A stretch of 64,000 nt of DNA from Leptospira semungkisensis (GTDB taxonomy: Bacteria; Spirochaetota; Leptospiria; Leptospirales; Leptospiraceae). Both the position numbers and the translations under genes were made by a program. The stretch covers positions 682,001-746,000 of the forward strand of contig NZ_RQEP01000019.1 of assembly GCF_004770055.1 (NCBI RefSeq). Reading direction: 5' to 3'. The stretch's first letter is position 1. Every line of letters begins with the position of its first letter. Below, one piece after another: positions 8,695-18,876 of the stretch. Below the pieces are notes generated by a model. That model was given only the letters and a program-made list of their open reading frames with translations. It had not been told where the DNA came from and searched no databases.

Positions 8695-9766
8695 ATTTCT
8701 CCTCAACCGGAATAAATACCACAGAATGCAGAATACGGGTCCCTGGAGTTCCGTCTTCCGTTAGTCTTTGCGTATATAAAACTTCTGCTTTTGTGTCCTT
8801 TGCAGGCTTATACATTACGATCTGATTTACCCAATCGTAAACGGAAATAGAATAATCGATCACACTCAATGCGATCTGCAATGGTAGTATCCGAGCCCGA
8901 GTCAGTGGCTTCATCTCGGTTTCCTTAGGAACAGCCAACCATTTGTAAATCCTTGCGGACCTTCCTATATTCTTAATATTCTCCCATTCCAAACTCTTGT
9001 CCGGAAGATTCGCCTCTACCTGCTTAAAATTCACTCTCACAGGTATCTTCTTCTCTTTGGATTCCTTAATGGCAGTAGACAATTGCAGATCGAAGGTGTC
9101 CTCGTCCAAATATTCGATCTCATTACAGGAAGAAAATACGGTCTCGCAAATATCTCCGTATCTCTTATGCACGAAAAGTATCATGTAAATACTTCCGTTG
9201 GTCGGATTGTATAAAACTTTTGCGTTATAGTCTCCGGTACGTTTAAAGTAAATACCTCTATAAATTCTTTTGAATACAGACCAACCTACAAAGCCCACAT
9301 CTTTTAGAACGGGAGGCTCCGGAAGGATCAGGGAGCGGACTGCAATATGCAGTTTTTCAATAGCGACCTTTCCCCCTCTTTTAGAAATTTCTAATAGAAA
9401 GTCTCGAAGATCGTCTAGATCTTCATCAGAAAGTTTTAATGATTTGCCGGAAATATCTACAAGGACCTTGCCGGCCCCTTCTTCTAAGAGTTTCTTTAAC
9501 TCTGACTTGCCTCCCTTGGCGTTCAATTCATCCAAGGAATAGCGAATGCAATCTTCTTCGTGGCAGGAGATCTGTTCTTCGTATCGATCCACTCCGAAAT
9601 ATCCGGAGACGGGAACCTTAGTTTCCGCTGCCAAACCGAAATGGATCGAGAAAAATAGTAATAGAAAAGATACTGGAAAAAGCTTAGGAGGCCTCGTCCG
9701 TATATTCCATAACGAGATACATAAGGGTCTCAGTATCCGTTGGATTGATGTATTCGTGGGGAACAT
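8693..9766 (-). CDS. exported protein of unknown function
   Basis: I do not recognise the family. The protein has a hydrophobic segment ([19 protein letters not shown]) that fits a signal peptide, then an acidic region with a Cys-His-Glu-Glu-Asp-Cys cluster, and a mixed alpha/beta body with [21 protein letters not shown]. The start is a problem: the nearest in-frame ATG before the signal sequence (9766) lies inside the upstream XRE gene and gives an 83-base overlap. An ATG at 9796 is the next option, and no usual start codon lies between 9766 and the signal sequence. Coupled translation from the regulator gene, or a non-standard start, are both possible. It is probably periplasmic. Confidence 0.6.
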   Translation of the reverse strand: MFPTNTSIQRILRPLCISLWNIRTRPPKLFPVSFLLLFFSIHFGLAAETKVPVSGYFGVDRYEEQISCHEEDCIRYSLDELNAKGGKSELKKLLEEGAGKVLVDISGKSLKLSDEDLDDLRDFLLEISKRGGKVAIEKLHIAVRSLILPEPPVLKDVGFVGWSVFKRIYRGIYFKRTGDYNAKVLYNPTNGSIYMILFVHKRYGDICETVFSSCNEIEYLDEDTFDLQLSTAIKESKEKKIPVRVNFKQVEANLPDKSLEWENIKNIGRSARIYKWLAVPKETEMKPLTRARILPLQIALSVIDYSISVYDWVNQIVMYKPAKDTKAEVLYTQRLTEDGTPGTRILHSVVFIPVEEK

Positions 9767-10313
9767 CCGCTCTGAAATAAACAGAATCCTTTGCATCCAG
9801 TTCTACCACCTTGTCCCCAACTCTGAGGCGCAATTTTCCTTGGACCACTACCAGGTTCTCAGTCGTTCCCGCCTTATGAGGCTCTGCAACTTCAATACCA
9901 CCCGGCTTCAGGATCAATTCATAGAATTCCACCCGTCTGCCTCCGATAAAAGGAAAGAGAGCTCGGCTGGAATATACCTTAGAACTGGAATATAGTACCT
10001 TAGTATTCTCTGCTTTAAGAAGAAAAACACCTTCTGTTCCTTTTTCCTTTAGCAGTTCGCTAAAAGGAACATTCAAACCGGTCGCGATTTTCCAGAGAAC
10101 TGCAATTGTAGGAACACTCTTACCTTGTTCGATCTGAGAAAGCATGGCACGACTTACTCCGCAACGGGAAGCCAGCTTGTCCAAAGAAAGTCCTTTAGTA
10201 TGGCGAATTAATTTTAGGTTTTCTTTAACGACTTCTGTTATATGTTCGCTGGAGATGAGTTCTTTCCCGTCCAGCTCTTCGGCATCTGCCTGTTTCATAC
10301 CTGATTCATCCAA
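9684..10313 (-). CDS. XRE-family transcriptional regulator with C-terminal cupin
   Basis: The 209-residue protein has an XRE helix-turn-helix near residues 33-88 ([20 protein letters not shown]) and a cupin domain near residues 125-205, with [21 protein letters not shown] and a [12 protein letters not shown] second motif. This two-domain plan is that of SutR/PuuR-like regulators, in which the cupin senses a small molecule and the HTH represses nearby genes. The ligand is unknown. It faces the divergent pseudouridine synthase gene across 56 bases, and its 3' end overlaps the exported-protein gene downstream, a candidate target. Confidence 0.88.
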   Translation of the reverse strand: MDESGMKQADAEELDGKELISSEHITEVVKENLKLIRHTKGLSLDKLASRCGVSRAMLSQIEQGKSVPTIAVLWKIATGLNVPFSELLKEKGTEGVFLLKAENTKVLYSSSKVYSSRALFPFIGGRRVEFYELILKPGGIEVAEPHKAGTTENLVVVQGKLRLRVGDKVVELDAKDSVYFRADVPHEYINPTDTETLMYLVMEYTDEAS

Positions 10314-10369
10314 TATAACGGAAGAAGTGTCAATCCAATTTCAAGAATTTCAGAACTTGGAGAAGAGTT

Positions 10370-11110
10370 GTGCGCCCTTTTCCTCCGGGCAAAATGATGA
10401 GCTCTAAGACTCGCTGGGAGATCCCTAAGTCCCCGATCCAGAAACATTATGAGAAGGGGTTCCTACTCGTAGTAGAAAAGCCGCCCGGAATTCCTTCTCA
10501 CGCAACCTTCGATCCGAACCGGCCCAATCTGGAAGATCTTCTTCGCAAACAGGAGAAGAACCCGAGCCTCCGCCTTGTCCATAGATTGGATTTGGATACG
10601 AGCGGACTTCTACTCGCATGCATAGATCCGACTCAAAACAAGGAAGCAGATAAGATCCTATCCGAATCGGAGAAGACCTATATTTGTATTACGAGAGGAG
10701 TTCCTTCTCAAAAAGAATTTAGAGTGGAATGCTTCTTAAAAGATGGAAAAGGAAGAGTGAGCTCGGTTCGTTCCGGAGGAAAAAAAGCAATCACAGATTT
10801 TAAGATCCTTTCTTCTAATCCTGAAAAAGGAATTTCTATTCTTGCTGCCAAGCTACTTACGGGAAGAAGGCACCAAATCCGATTCCATCTCTCTATGGTA
10901 GGAACTCCTATCCTAGGAGATGAAACATACGGAGAATCATTCCGAGAGAAGAAGAAACATTTAGTTCCAGAGCCAAACCGTTTCCTACTGCACTCTTATC
11001 TTCTCCAATTCAAAAACGAATTCCAAGAAGAGATCCGAATCGTATCCAAGCTACCTTCCGATTTCGAGTCGTACTTACACTTTTTTTCTGGCCTGAGATT
11101 TCCAGAATGA
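10370..11110 (+). CDS. RluA-family pseudouridine synthase
   Basis: The enzyme isomerises uridine to pseudouridine in rRNA or tRNA. The family signature is present as LVHRLDLDTSGLLL, with the catalytic Asp in HRLD at residue 74, followed by the GRRHQIRFHLSMVGTPILGDETYG motif III region near residues 164-187. At 246 residues it is a short form lacking the S4 domain of RluC/RluD. The GTG at 10370 is preferred as the start since GGAG lies 7 bases upstream; an ATG at 10394 has no such site. The exact target base cannot be deduced. Confidence 0.9.
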   Translation: MRPFPPGKMMSSKTRWEIPKSPIQKHYEKGFLLVVEKPPGIPSHATFDPNRPNLEDLLRKQEKNPSLRLVHRLDLDTSGLLLACIDPTQNKEADKILSESEKTYICITRGVPSQKEFRVECFLKDGKGRVSSVRSGGKKAITDFKILSSNPEKGISILAAKLLTGRRHQIRFHLSMVGTPILGDETYGESFREKKKHLVPEPNRFLLHSYLLQFKNEFQEEIRIVSKLPSDFESYLHFFSGLRFPE

Positions 11111-11143
11111 GTATTCTGGTCCCCGCTTCTAGGAGAAAAAAGA

Positions 11144-11986
11144 ATGAGCGAATCCATTGCATTGATCGTAGGCGGTTCCGGAGCGGCGGGACAAAGTGCT
11201 ATAGAAGCCTTTCACGAATTCAGCAAAGAAACAGGAAAAACCTATAAGATCATAGCCACTACTTCCGGAGAAGGAGAAGTGACCGGCGCCGACGAAACCA
11301 TCCATTCTATAACGTTAGAAGAATCGAATTCAGCAATTGAGAATATTCAAAAAGCATTAAGTGGAAAAGGAAATGTAGATATCCTGATCTATACTCCCGC
11401 GAGAGGAAATCTAGGCTATCCTGTTTCGGAAACTCCCGACGAAGACATTATTGCAACTGCTAAATTTTGTCTGGATCCTATGGTGGAATTGGAAAAGGCA
11501 CTCTCTCCTAAGATCACAATAGGATACTCCGCGTATTATTATCTTCCTCACTTACTTACGTTTTACGGATCTCTTGCCTTCATCAAAAAGAAAATGGAAG
11601 AATGGGCGCTTCAAAAACCAGATTCACGTAAGATTATCCGTGCAGGCACATTTTTTAGCCAAAGCGTTCGAGGGATCACACTGATCCTACAGAGACTTGC
11701 AAAATCTTCTCCTCATCCTGACTTACAAAATCTTATACAAGAGCAAAAAGCTTCCGGAAAGAAATTCGGAGATTTCTTTATAGATTATATACAAGATAGA
11801 GAAAACTCGAGTTTCAAAAAGAATTTTCCGAACGTGCCTTATAGGATCACTGAGCCGAGAGATCTAAAGAATGCACTTATCAAGATCCTAAAAGGAGAAA
11901 AGTCACCAATCGTTTCTCTCGTAGGAGACTGGGTTTGGACGGAAGATAAGTTACCCGAAATGCCGGACTATTTGAAGGCGAGATAA
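11144..11986 (+). CDS. SDR-like NAD(P)-binding protein
   Basis: The 280-residue protein begins with a Rossmann glycine loop (ALIVGGSGAAGQSAIEAF, residues 6-23), as in short-chain dehydrogenases. A region with GYSAYYYLPHLLTFYGSLAFIKKKMEEWA near residues 126-154 holds a tyrosine followed by a lysine but not the clean YxxxK of a classical enzyme. It may be an atypical oxidoreductase or a nucleotide-binding regulator. It has no signal peptide and follows the pseudouridine synthase by 33 bases on the same strand, so the two are probably cotranscribed. Substrate unknown. Confidence 0.65.
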   Translation: MSESIALIVGGSGAAGQSAIEAFHEFSKETGKTYKIIATTSGEGEVTGADETIHSITLEESNSAIENIQKALSGKGNVDILIYTPARGNLGYPVSETPDEDIIATAKFCLDPMVELEKALSPKITIGYSAYYYLPHLLTFYGSLAFIKKKMEEWALQKPDSRKIIRAGTFFSQSVRGITLILQRLAKSSPHPDLQNLIQEQKASGKKFGDFFIDYIQDRENSSFKKNFPNVPYRITEPRDLKNALIKILKGEKSPIVSLVGDWVWTEDKLPEMPDYLKAR

Positions 11987-12086
11987 GAGTTCCCACAGAA
12001 AAAAGTTCGATGAATTTTCGGGTTGAGGAAATGAGGTTTTTGTGATATAGAGTCCCGGAGCTTCTCCCACGGGGGACCCACCTCCA

Positions 12087-12103
12087 CCACCCGATGAGGG
12101 TGG
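12087..12103. other. GC-rich stem-loop between convergent genes
   Basis: CCACCC, loop GATGA and GGGTGG form a perfect 6-bp GC stem in the 134-base gap 11987-12120 between convergent genes. The surrounding 40 bases are unusually GC-rich for this window. Neither strand has a T-run after it, so it is not a standard intrinsic terminator. Confidence 0.35.
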
Positions 12104-12120
12104 GGGCCGTCCTCATCCTA

Positions 12121-12975
12121 CTAAAGAGGAATCTCTATCGTTTCCCAACTATCTACCGGCTGGATGAGAGTTCCCTGGGGCGGGATCTTATTCTTTCCTC
12201 GATCGAAAAAGATCCCCTTCCGACTAACGTTCTGCAATAAAGGATAATCATTTTCCGTATCTCCAAAGGCGAGATCGTAACTCTTGTTTCCACTCGCTAA
12301 ACGGAAAAAATTCACCTTTCCCATTCCATAGGTAAACGGTTCTTCCAGATCAGAACTGAGAATTCCGTTCTTTTCGATAAGCCTCATACCCAGAACATTT
12401 TGCCTGGAGATTCCCCAGAGTTCGGAGACTTCTTGGATCACTTCTTTGGGAGAAGCGGTTGCGATCCATAGCTCCGACTTTAAACCTTGGAGTTCTTTGA
12501 TAAATTCGAAAAGAGGCTTATAAGGGCGCACAACTTCTTTTAGGAGTTCCTTCTGGTGTGCCTGCCAAACTGTTCTCGCGGTTTCTCTCAATTCTTCGGA
12601 AGATCTGCCGGAAAAGATCCAGGTGGACCAGCGATACGCCGCTTCTAATCCTTGTGCCTCTATCTTTGCCTCATAATATTTCCAAACCTCGTCCATAAAG
12701 GAAGAAGGCTTCGTCTTTCGAAGCAGATCCATCTTCTCCGCAATGGGAGGTTCCGGAAAAAAGGGAGAAATGTCTCTGATCCAAGGCAATCCTTTCAGAA
12801 GAAGGTCACAAAACACTGCTTCTCCGAAATCGCCTCGGACTAACGTATTATCAAAATCGAATACAGCGACTAAGGGTTTCCCCTCACCCAAGATCTCTTC
12901 TAAGAAAGAATAGATCTCTGGTTTCCAATCGGAAGATTGCAACAAGGGGTTATTGTTGGATGGTCTCTTTCGCAA
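12121..12975 (-). CDS. HAD-superfamily (IB) phosphatase
   Basis: This 284-residue soluble protein shows the HAD motifs in order: motif [12 protein letters not shown] with Asp40 (nucleophile) and Asp42, motif II as WIATAS near residue 167, a lysine in MGKVNFF, and motif IV as [11 protein letters not shown] near residue 238. The alpha-helical cap sits between motifs I and II, as in phosphoserine phosphatase-like IB enzymes. The substrate cannot be fixed; serine phosphate or a phospholipid head group are usual for the group. Its start overlaps the stop of the upstream M23 peptidase gene by 26 bases. Confidence 0.85.
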   Translation of the reverse strand: MRKRPSNNNPLLQSSDWKPEIYSFLEEILGEGKPLVAVFDFDNTLVRGDFGEAVFCDLLLKGLPWIRDISPFFPEPPIAEKMDLLRKTKPSSFMDEVWKYYEAKIEAQGLEAAYRWSTWIFSGRSSEELRETARTVWQAHQKELLKEVVRPYKPLFEFIKELQGLKSELWIATASPKEVIQEVSELWGISRQNVLGMRLIEKNGILSSDLEEPFTYGMGKVNFFRLASGNKSYDLAFGDTENDYPLLQNVSRKGIFFDRGKNKIPPQGTLIQPVDSWETIEIPL

Positions 12976-13735
12976 TCGCGACTTGAGCTTCTTTGTCTGC
13001 GAGGAAAGGAGGAAGATAATGCTCCGGATTCAGAACCACGTTTTGGTATCTGACTTCGAAGTGAACATGAGGCCCAGTCGTATGTCCTGTGTTTCCGGAA
13101 AGAGCAAGAACCTGTCCTTTCTTGATCTTATCTCCTTGCTTCACAAAAAGGAGTGAATTGTGGGCATATAAGGTTTGGATCCCGTTGATCTGAGGATGCT
13201 GAACCACTACTCTGAGTCCATAGCCTCCGTCTCTCTTGGAATCAACCACAACTCCGTCAGCCGCAGCGATTACGATGGAACCATTCGGGCAGGCAATATC
13301 CACTCCTGCATGCAATGCGTTCCATCTTCTTCCCAAGCGAGAAGTTACTCTGGAATATTTAAAGCTCAAAGGCCAGATCAACTCTCTGGAATCGGAGTTA
13401 AAGATCTCGCGACCCTTGTCTTCTAAGAGAAGATTTCTTGTATAATTGCTATTATAAGGGAAGAATACAGGCTCTGAATTTTGGATTTTGCTTCCGTCAT
13501 AAATCCCATTGAGAAGACGAACCTCTCTTTCAGAAGTTCCGAACTTATGATATAGATCTTCGAGGGATTCTTTTACTTTTCCTGGTACGATCCAGATGCC
13601 TTCTCTGGATTGATAGGTTTGGATAAACTGGTTATCTACCTTTACTTCTTCTAAATATGTATTTGCGAAGGACTTCCAAGAAATGAAGATAAGAGCAGAT
13701 GCGCCCACTATGGATAGAATCGTTGTCTTTTTCAT
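12950..13735 (-). CDS. LysM/M23 family peptidoglycan peptidase
   Basis: The 261-residue exported protein starts [20 protein letters not shown], a signal peptide or anchor. Residues 47-95 look like a LysM fold ([20 protein letters not shown]). The C-terminal half is a LytM/M23 domain: His142 and Asp146 in [12 protein letters not shown] and the HVH pair at 223-225 form the zinc site, so the enzyme should be active. It probably cuts peptidoglycan cross-links in the periplasm. The ATG at 13735 is chosen over an upstream start at 13867 because AAAGGA stands just before it and the signal peptide then begins at residue 1. Confidence 0.9.
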   Translation of the reverse strand: MKKTTILSIVGASALIFISWKSFANTYLEEVKVDNQFIQTYQSREGIWIVPGKVKESLEDLYHKFGTSEREVRLLNGIYDGSKIQNSEPVFFPYNSNYTRNLLLEDKGREIFNSDSRELIWPLSFKYSRVTSRLGRRWNALHAGVDIACPNGSIVIAAADGVVVDSKRDGGYGLRVVVQHPQINGIQTLYAHNSLLFVKQGDKIKKGQVLALSGNTGHTTGPHVHFEVRYQNVVLNPEHYLPPFLADKEAQVAIAKETIQQ

Positions 13736-14175
13736 TTGGTTCTTTCCTTTTTGCGCCGCCAAAAAATCTCTTAAAACAAAACTACTGTTTTTAAGATCGG
13801 CAGTTAATTTCCGAAAGTTCAACCTATCCTCCCTGTCCACAATCTTGGGACAAGGATTTTTCACCACCTAAATCTAAGAGAATTTGCGAAAATAAACGAA
13901 TCATGACGAAAAACAACAAAATCAAATAAATATCTATCTATTATGATAAATTATGCTATTTTTCTTTTAATTTTAGAAATTTTTGGGCTCGAGAGGCTCG
14001 ACTAAAGGGAAAAAATTGCCTGTTTCCGAAAAGTTTTCAGAAAATCTGAGTAGAAAACGTCGGCAGTCCTTGGCAATTTTCGAAGATCTTGGACATAAGC
14101 TGAATCCCTCAAGGGCCCTATTTTCAGTCGAAAACCACCCTTTTCGAGGAGAATTCCCCCGAAGTCGTAACACCC
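13736..14175. other. gene-free stretch, AT-rich then mixed
   Basis: The first part (about 13870-13985) is very AT-rich and is a plausible promoter region for the minus-strand M23 gene. From 13985 to 14175 an open frame exists on the plus strand but it has no ribosome site, codes for a low-complexity charged peptide and runs on antisense into the DCC gene. I see no RNA gene or repeat here. Confidence 0.4.
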
Positions 14176-14595
14176 TTACCCGAGGATCCGATCTTTCAAC
14201 TCAGGAGTCGGCATTCTACAGGCCTCTTGCCTTCCGAACCAACGATATCGGTTCTTGGCGACCAGATCATAGATCTTATTACGGATCCATCCAGGAACGA
14301 GATACCCAAGCCCGAAAATCCTCCAGATCCCTCCGAGGGAAGAGGCAATTTTGAGGACTGCATTGGACTTGCTGTATATCCTTGCGCCATCCCAGAACAG
14401 GATGCTGTCGATTCCGCGGGTTTCTTCTTCCAAATGATGTTCTAAAATTAGATTTCTTGCAAATTCGGATTGGAGACTCGCGTATTTCAATCTTCTCTTC
14501 GTGTCCAGATCCAGAAGAAGATTCACTGTTCCGTTACACAGATTGCAAACACCATCAAAGAGTAGAATGGAAACCCTTGCTTCTTCCAAGATCAT
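14176..14595 (-). CDS. DCC family (DUF393) thiol-disulfide oxidoreductase-like protein
   Basis: The 139-residue protein has the defining DCC motif near its N-terminus, FDGVCNLCN, with Cys17 and Cys20, followed by a conserved RRLKYASLQSEFAR stretch. The family is thioredoxin-like in predicted fold and thought to act in redox chemistry, though few members have been tested. It is 48 bases downstream of the GH31 lipoprotein gene on the same strand. No signal peptide is present. The end of the protein (WFGRQEACRMPTPELKDRIL) is typical of the family. Confidence 0.85.
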   Translation of the reverse strand: MILEEARVSILLFDGVCNLCNGTVNLLLDLDTKRRLKYASLQSEFARNLILEHHLEEETRGIDSILFWDGARIYSKSNAVLKIASSLGGIWRIFGLGYLVPGWIRNKIYDLVAKNRYRWFGRQEACRMPTPELKDRILG

Positions 14596-14643
14596 TTTCC
14601 TTTCCTTCTTTAGACAGGTTCCGCTCGAGAGAAAAAACCAAAA

Positions 14644-16881
14644 TCAACCGACTGAAAACAAGATCATCTTCTTGGATGAATTCTCTTTTTTCTTAGGAGG
14701 AGTCGACTCCGAAGAAGGGTTTATTGGAATCCGTTTAAAAGGAAGGAGAGCGGACTTCAATTTTTCATACCAAGCTCCCTTTTTCCGTAAGAAGACTGCA
14801 GGTGATCCTAAAGGAGAATCTACTTCTACCCAGTCGCCGCCTTTATATGTGACCCCGCTCCAAATATGTTCCCACTCTCCTTCGGGAAGATATCCTTCTA
14901 CGGAATCTTCTCCTTTTTCCAACACAGGAACTACGAGTAAGTCCTCTCCGAGCAAGAACTGATTCTGCAGATCTTTAGTTTTGGCATCGTTCGGATAGGA
15001 CAACATGAGTGGACGAAGGATGGGTAAGCCTGTTTCGCTCGCTTCCTTATTTAGAAATTTCAAATATTCTTTTAATGCAAAATGCATTTTCCCATAGCGA
15101 GCAAATTCACGAACGGTTTTAGAATCGGAATATGGCTGATGATTCTGGGCAGGACGATTTCCCTCATGAGTCCTAAATACGGGAGAGAATACATTCAATT
15201 CGGACCAACGTAGGAACAATTCCTTAGAGCGGAAATAGTCCTTTATCGGGCTAGGGATCGTGGTGTAGCCTCCTATATCGCTGTGATTTAAAGTAAGACC
15301 TGAAAGTCCTCCGCTCAATATGCCCACTAAAGAAGAGATGATTCCATCATGTCTTCCCCAACTTACCATTTGGTCTCCTGCCCAAAACAAGGTGGAATAT
15401 CGATTGGAATTGCTGAATCCAGCTCTCGTAAAGAATACGATCTCTCCTTCTTTACGAGCCTCTTGGATTGCCTCTCGATTCAATCTGGCCCATTCTACCG
15501 GATATACATTGTGATAGAGTTCTGCGGATTCTTTTGAGAAAAGTACTGCATCCGTAGGCAACCATTCTCCAAAATCGGCCATCCATCCGCTGAGACCATT
15601 ACCGATCAGATTCTCCTTGATCACTGTCTTGATCCAAACTCTTGTCTTAGGATTACTTAAATCTAATAGTCCTGCCGGAAATCCTGCGGTCTGAACTATA
15701 TAATCTTTTCCTTCTTTATTCTTTACTAAATAATTCTTTTGGACAGCTTCTTCGAAGAGAGGCCCCTCTGTTGCAAGCATTGGATTGATATATCCCAACG
15801 CTCGGATCCCTTGCCCATTTAGGTCCTTTACAAATTTCTTCCATTCAGGATATCGAGTCTCATCGGGGAACCACTTCCACCATAATTGAGAACCGAAGGA
15901 TGTCTTTCTCTGTCCAACCCAATCCTGGATCCAAAGCGCAGTGATCGGATTTCCTGCCTTCTTTGCCTCTTCGATCCTTTGGAGAACGATCTCTTTTCCG
16001 CCTTGGATTCCAAGCCAAGTCCCATACGCCCAATCCGGAAGCTCCGGGAATCTTCCCGTTTTCTGAGTGTATAATTTCAGGATTTCCTTAGGATCCTCTG
16101 CCTTCCAAGAATTTACTGTAAATCCTCTTTCTCGGATCTCTACTCTGATCTCAGAATCTTCTTCAAAATCGAAAACGGAGTACGCACTATGTTCGAAATG
16201 GAATCCTCTGTTTTTAGAAGTAAGAAAAAATGGAATGGGAGTGTAGGTGCTGTATTCATTTCCACCGGCACCTTCCAATAATTCGGCTCCCCAGGTAATC
16301 GGTTGGTCTCCCCTGCCCACTCCTTGTTCTTCAGAGAATAGAAAGGGTTTCTTTCCTTTCAAATTGAGATGGGAGAATTGTTCCCCAAGGCCGTAGATTG
16401 CCTCTTCCTTATCAGATCTAAAGCGGATATAGCTTCGATTCAACTCGGGATTTGAAATCTCTACTGTCCATTGTATATTAGAATTTTCTTTCGTAGTGAA
16501 ACGAATGGAGTAATTGGTCTCACAACCTTCCCCACTTAATCTCCCTTGTATGACTAAGGATCTGGATTCGACTATAATGTTTTCAAGAATCTGCTCATTG
16601 CAAGAATAGAGAAGCTTATCTTTGATCTTGAAGGTTGCCTTACGATACCCTACGATCTGCTCTCCTTTCGCGGAGGAAAGAAAGGGAGAAGTCAGATCAA
16701 ACTCGAGTATTTTGCCCTTCGATGTAATGAACGATAGTTCAGAAGGGACCAGAATCGCTTTGATTCCATTTCCCAGATCGAATTCCTTGGGAATTAGGGA
16801 AACAGGTGCGATTTTTTGAAATCTAAACTGGCAGGAATGAAAGAAGGAAAAGAAAATTAGAAAGGCGATAAGAGATCTCAT
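14644..16881 (-). CDS. GH31 glycoside hydrolase lipoprotein, YihQ-like subgroup
   Basis: This 745-residue protein starts with a lipoprotein signal (LIAFLIFFSFFHSC). The body is a family 31 alpha-glycosidase: the nucleophile Asp is in WMADFGEWLPTD near residue 434 and the acid/base Asp in WAGDQ exactly 67 residues later. Both signatures, the spacing, and the IQDWVGQRKTSFG segment 117 residues before the nucleophile match sulfoquinovosidase YihQ (Q288, D405, D472). The position matching the sulfonate-binding Arg301 is Gln, while Trp304 is kept. It could be a sulfoquinovosidase variant or an alpha-glucosidase. It would act outside the inner membrane. No sugar transporter or sulfoquinovose pathway gene lies nearby. 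Confidence 0.85.
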   Translation of the reverse strand: MRSLIAFLIFFSFFHSCQFRFQKIAPVSLIPKEFDLGNGIKAILVPSELSFITSKGKILEFDLTSPFLSSAKGEQIVGYRKATFKIKDKLLYSCNEQILENIIVESRSLVIQGRLSGEGCETNYSIRFTTKENSNIQWTVEISNPELNRSYIRFRSDKEEAIYGLGEQFSHLNLKGKKPFLFSEEQGVGRGDQPITWGAELLEGAGGNEYSTYTPIPFFLTSKNRGFHFEHSAYSVFDFEEDSEIRVEIRERGFTVNSWKAEDPKEILKLYTQKTGRFPELPDWAYGTWLGIQGGKEIVLQRIEEAKKAGNPITALWIQDWVGQRKTSFGSQLWWKWFPDETRYPEWKKFVKDLNGQGIRALGYINPMLATEGPLFEEAVQKNYLVKNKEGKDYIVQTAGFPAGLLDLSNPKTRVWIKTVIKENLIGNGLSGWMADFGEWLPTDAVLFSKESAELYHNVYPVEWARLNREAIQEARKEGEIVFFTRAGFSNSNRYSTLFWAGDQMVSWGRHDGIISSLVGILSGGLSGLTLNHSDIGGYTTIPSPIKDYFRSKELFLRWSELNVFSPVFRTHEGNRPAQNHQPYSDSKTVREFARYGKMHFALKEYLKFLNKEASETGLPILRPLMLSYPNDAKTKDLQNQFLLGEDLLVVPVLEKGEDSVEGYLPEGEWEHIWSGVTYKGGDWVEVDSPLGSPAVFLRKKGAWYEKLKSALLPFKRIPINPSSESTPPKKKENSSKKMILFSVG

Positions 16882-16943
16882 ACAATTTCCTAAGAAAGAT
16901 TGTATGAGATCCTTTCAGAAAGGGTTTTGGCGTCTTCTCGTTT

Positions 16944-17795
16944 TTAACCCTTTCTGTCCACTCCTCCGACTCTCGGAGCTGTGGCACCGGCACCTGTTTG
17001 ACCGTAAATGCTAACTGCTTGCTTTGGAAGATTGGATTTTCTCCACTCGAACCAGGAACCGACATAGACATTTACATCGTTATATCCAACTTCTTTGAGC
17101 ATAAGCGCTAAGAGAGAAGAACGAGCGCCATTATAATCGTAAATGACAGTGGTTCTTTCAGGCATGAAAGGAAAGCCTCTTAACTTCTTGTTAAAGAAAG
17201 TCTTATCTACGAGCTCTCCATTCGCGTCATACAGCATTCTCCAATCCCAAAGGAAAGCGCCAGGCAATCTTCCGCAAAGACTCCCAGGCTCAGGAGCAGT
17301 AAGACGAGGTAGTTTGCCATCGTATTCTTCGGGAGTACGAGTATCAAAGATCTGAAGACGAGTTAGATTCTTTTCCAAGAAGGCCTTGTCGATGATCCCT
17401 TCTAACTTTCTGATCTTAGGAGAAGGACCTATATCTAGTTCCTTGCTTCCCTTTTCTTTCGAATTCTCGACTGGCCAACGTTGGCCTAAGATAAATGTAT
17501 TCTGAAATCCGGCGGCTCTTAAAAGAAGAGTTAGCCTAGCGGCAAACATCCCCATTCCTTCGTCAAAGACTATGATCCTGGACTTATTTTCCTTCTTAGC
17601 GAGAGAAAGTATCTCTTCGATCGGTCCTAATAATTTCTTAAATGAATCCGGATCGGAGGCAAACGCCTTCTTTACAAATGGAAAATAGTAGGCACCCTTT
17701 ATAGTGGATTCCTGATATTGTGTTTGTGAACGACAATCAACATATAAGTCCTGTTGTTCGTTCAGGTCTGTTTTAAGAAAACTCCAGTGAGACAA
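16944..17795 (-). CDS. two-domain rhodanese homologue lacking the catalytic cysteine
   Basis: The 283-residue protein has two rhodanese repeats, about residues 5-125 and 135-265, like SseA or mitochondrial rhodanese. In the second repeat, where active enzymes have CxxGxxS/T, the loop reads [10 protein letters not shown], so Asp near residue 219 stands in for the sulfur-carrying Cys. The first repeat, inactive in all such enzymes, has [12 protein letters not shown]. The only cysteines are at other places (VDCRS, SLCGR). Sulfur transfer by the usual route is therefore not expected; a binding or regulatory role is likelier. It lies 62 bases upstream of the GH31 gene on the same strand. Confidence 0.8.
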   Translation of the reverse strand: MSHWSFLKTDLNEQQDLYVDCRSQTQYQESTIKGAYYFPFVKKAFASDPDSFKKLLGPIEEILSLAKKENKSRIIVFDEGMGMFAARLTLLLRAAGFQNTFILGQRWPVENSKEKGSKELDIGPSPKIRKLEGIIDKAFLEKNLTRLQIFDTRTPEEYDGKLPRLTAPEPGSLCGRLPGAFLWDWRMLYDANGELVDKTFFNKKLRGFPFMPERTTVIYDYNGARSSLLALMLKEVGYNDVNVYVGSWFEWRKSNLPKQAVSIYGQTGAGATAPRVGGVDRKG

Positions 17796-17979
17796 GATAA
17801 GCTACCGTTATATATTTTTACTCTTAGTTTTAACCATATTCCAGACTACCGTTTCAGAGTTTAACTTTTTTTTCGTGTTCCCGCGAATTCGAGACATAAT
17901 GAGAAAGATTCCACATAAATTCGCCTTCTATTTCAGGATCTGTAAAATCCAGTTTTTGGAAAACCGATACTAATATAGA

Positions 17980-18876
17980 ATGTTTTCCCCGATCCTAAAA
18001 TATTTCGGACCGAGTATCCTTGTGCATCGTTTTTCTCTAGCTCTTTGGCTGATTGCTGCGGTTTCTTTGATTTCTTTTCCTCTTTTGCATCCTGAAGCAG
18101 AGGAGAAGGAAACTGTTTCTCAAGATTCTTCTTTTGGGGATCTGAATGATCCCGATTTCGTTAGCGGTTGGAAAAAATATTCCCAAGAAAAGGATGCAAG
18201 GCCTTTAAAACAATGGTTCCAAACCTATCCGAAGGTGCTGACCGGAGATTGCAAATTCAGATCCTTGCCCGATCTGGAGGGTCCTCAGTATTTTTCTTTG
18301 GATTGCGCCGACAAAAAACTCCCAGGTTTCTTTTTTGCGGGGAAGGATAAGATACTCTATCCAGACAAGATCACTTCTTTTCATGTAAAGGGTCCCGTGA
18401 AGATGGGCAATATGGTGTACTGGCAATTGGGTTTTTCTTCCGACACTCTTCGTCTTGCTACCGGTAAATTTTCTTCCGTTAGTGCGAACGACAAGAAATC
18501 CAAGATCAATGATAAAGCCTCTACTGAAAATTTCGGCCTGCAATATTTCTTAAGCATAGCAAGACATCCTGCGTCTCGCCCAGCACCGGTAGGTAAGGAA
18601 ATCTTTTTCGATTCTTCTTGCCCCTTATTGTATTTAGGTAAGGATGCTGACTTTTATTGGGATAAGGTATTGTATTTCTCCTTCCAAGCCAGTTGCATTC
18701 CAAGTTCTCCTTATTCTTGGATCCGTATCAAGGCAGACGCCGCTGGAAATGTGCAAGTGGATAATAAGCCTTTCGAAAGTCTAGAGCAAGGTGCGAGATT
18801 TTTGGCTAAATTAAAATTACAGTCCATCGAAAAGGATAAGATCATTTGGTCGGACGCGGAGTTATTCCATGAGTAA
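17980..18876 (+). CDS. membrane-anchored protein of unknown function, protease operon
   Basis: I do not recognise this 298-residue protein. It has an N-terminal hydrophobic segment near residues 19-38 ([19 protein letters not shown]), likely an uncleaved anchor or signal, then a periplasmic-type body with four spaced cysteines (TGDCKF, LDCADK, SSCPLL, ASCIPS) that could make two disulfides. Its stop overlaps the start of the trypsin-like protease gene by 8 bases, so the two are translationally coupled. It may help or inhibit that protease; this is inference from position only. Confidence 0.6.
   Translation: MFSPILKYFGPSILVHRFSLALWLIAAVSLISFPLLHPEAEEKETVSQDSSFGDLNDPDFVSGWKKYSQEKDARPLKQWFQTYPKVLTGDCKFRSLPDLEGPQYFSLDCADKKLPGFFFAGKDKILYPDKITSFHVKGPVKMGNMVYWQLGFSSDTLRLATGKFSSVSANDKKSKINDKASTENFGLQYFLSIARHPASRPAPVGKEIFFDSSCPLLYLGKDADFYWDKVLYFSFQASCIPSSPYSWIRIKADAAGNVQVDNKPFESLEQGARFLAKLKLQSIEKDKIIWSDAELFHE

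Noticed and set aside
12087..12103. Intrinsic terminator between convergent genes
   Set aside because: The stem is strong but no T-run follows on either strand; listed only as a stem-loop.
13983..14354. Plus-strand frame of 123 codons in the gap after the M23 gene
   Set aside because: It has no ribosome site, is full of rare-looking charged stretches and runs antisense through the DCC gene.
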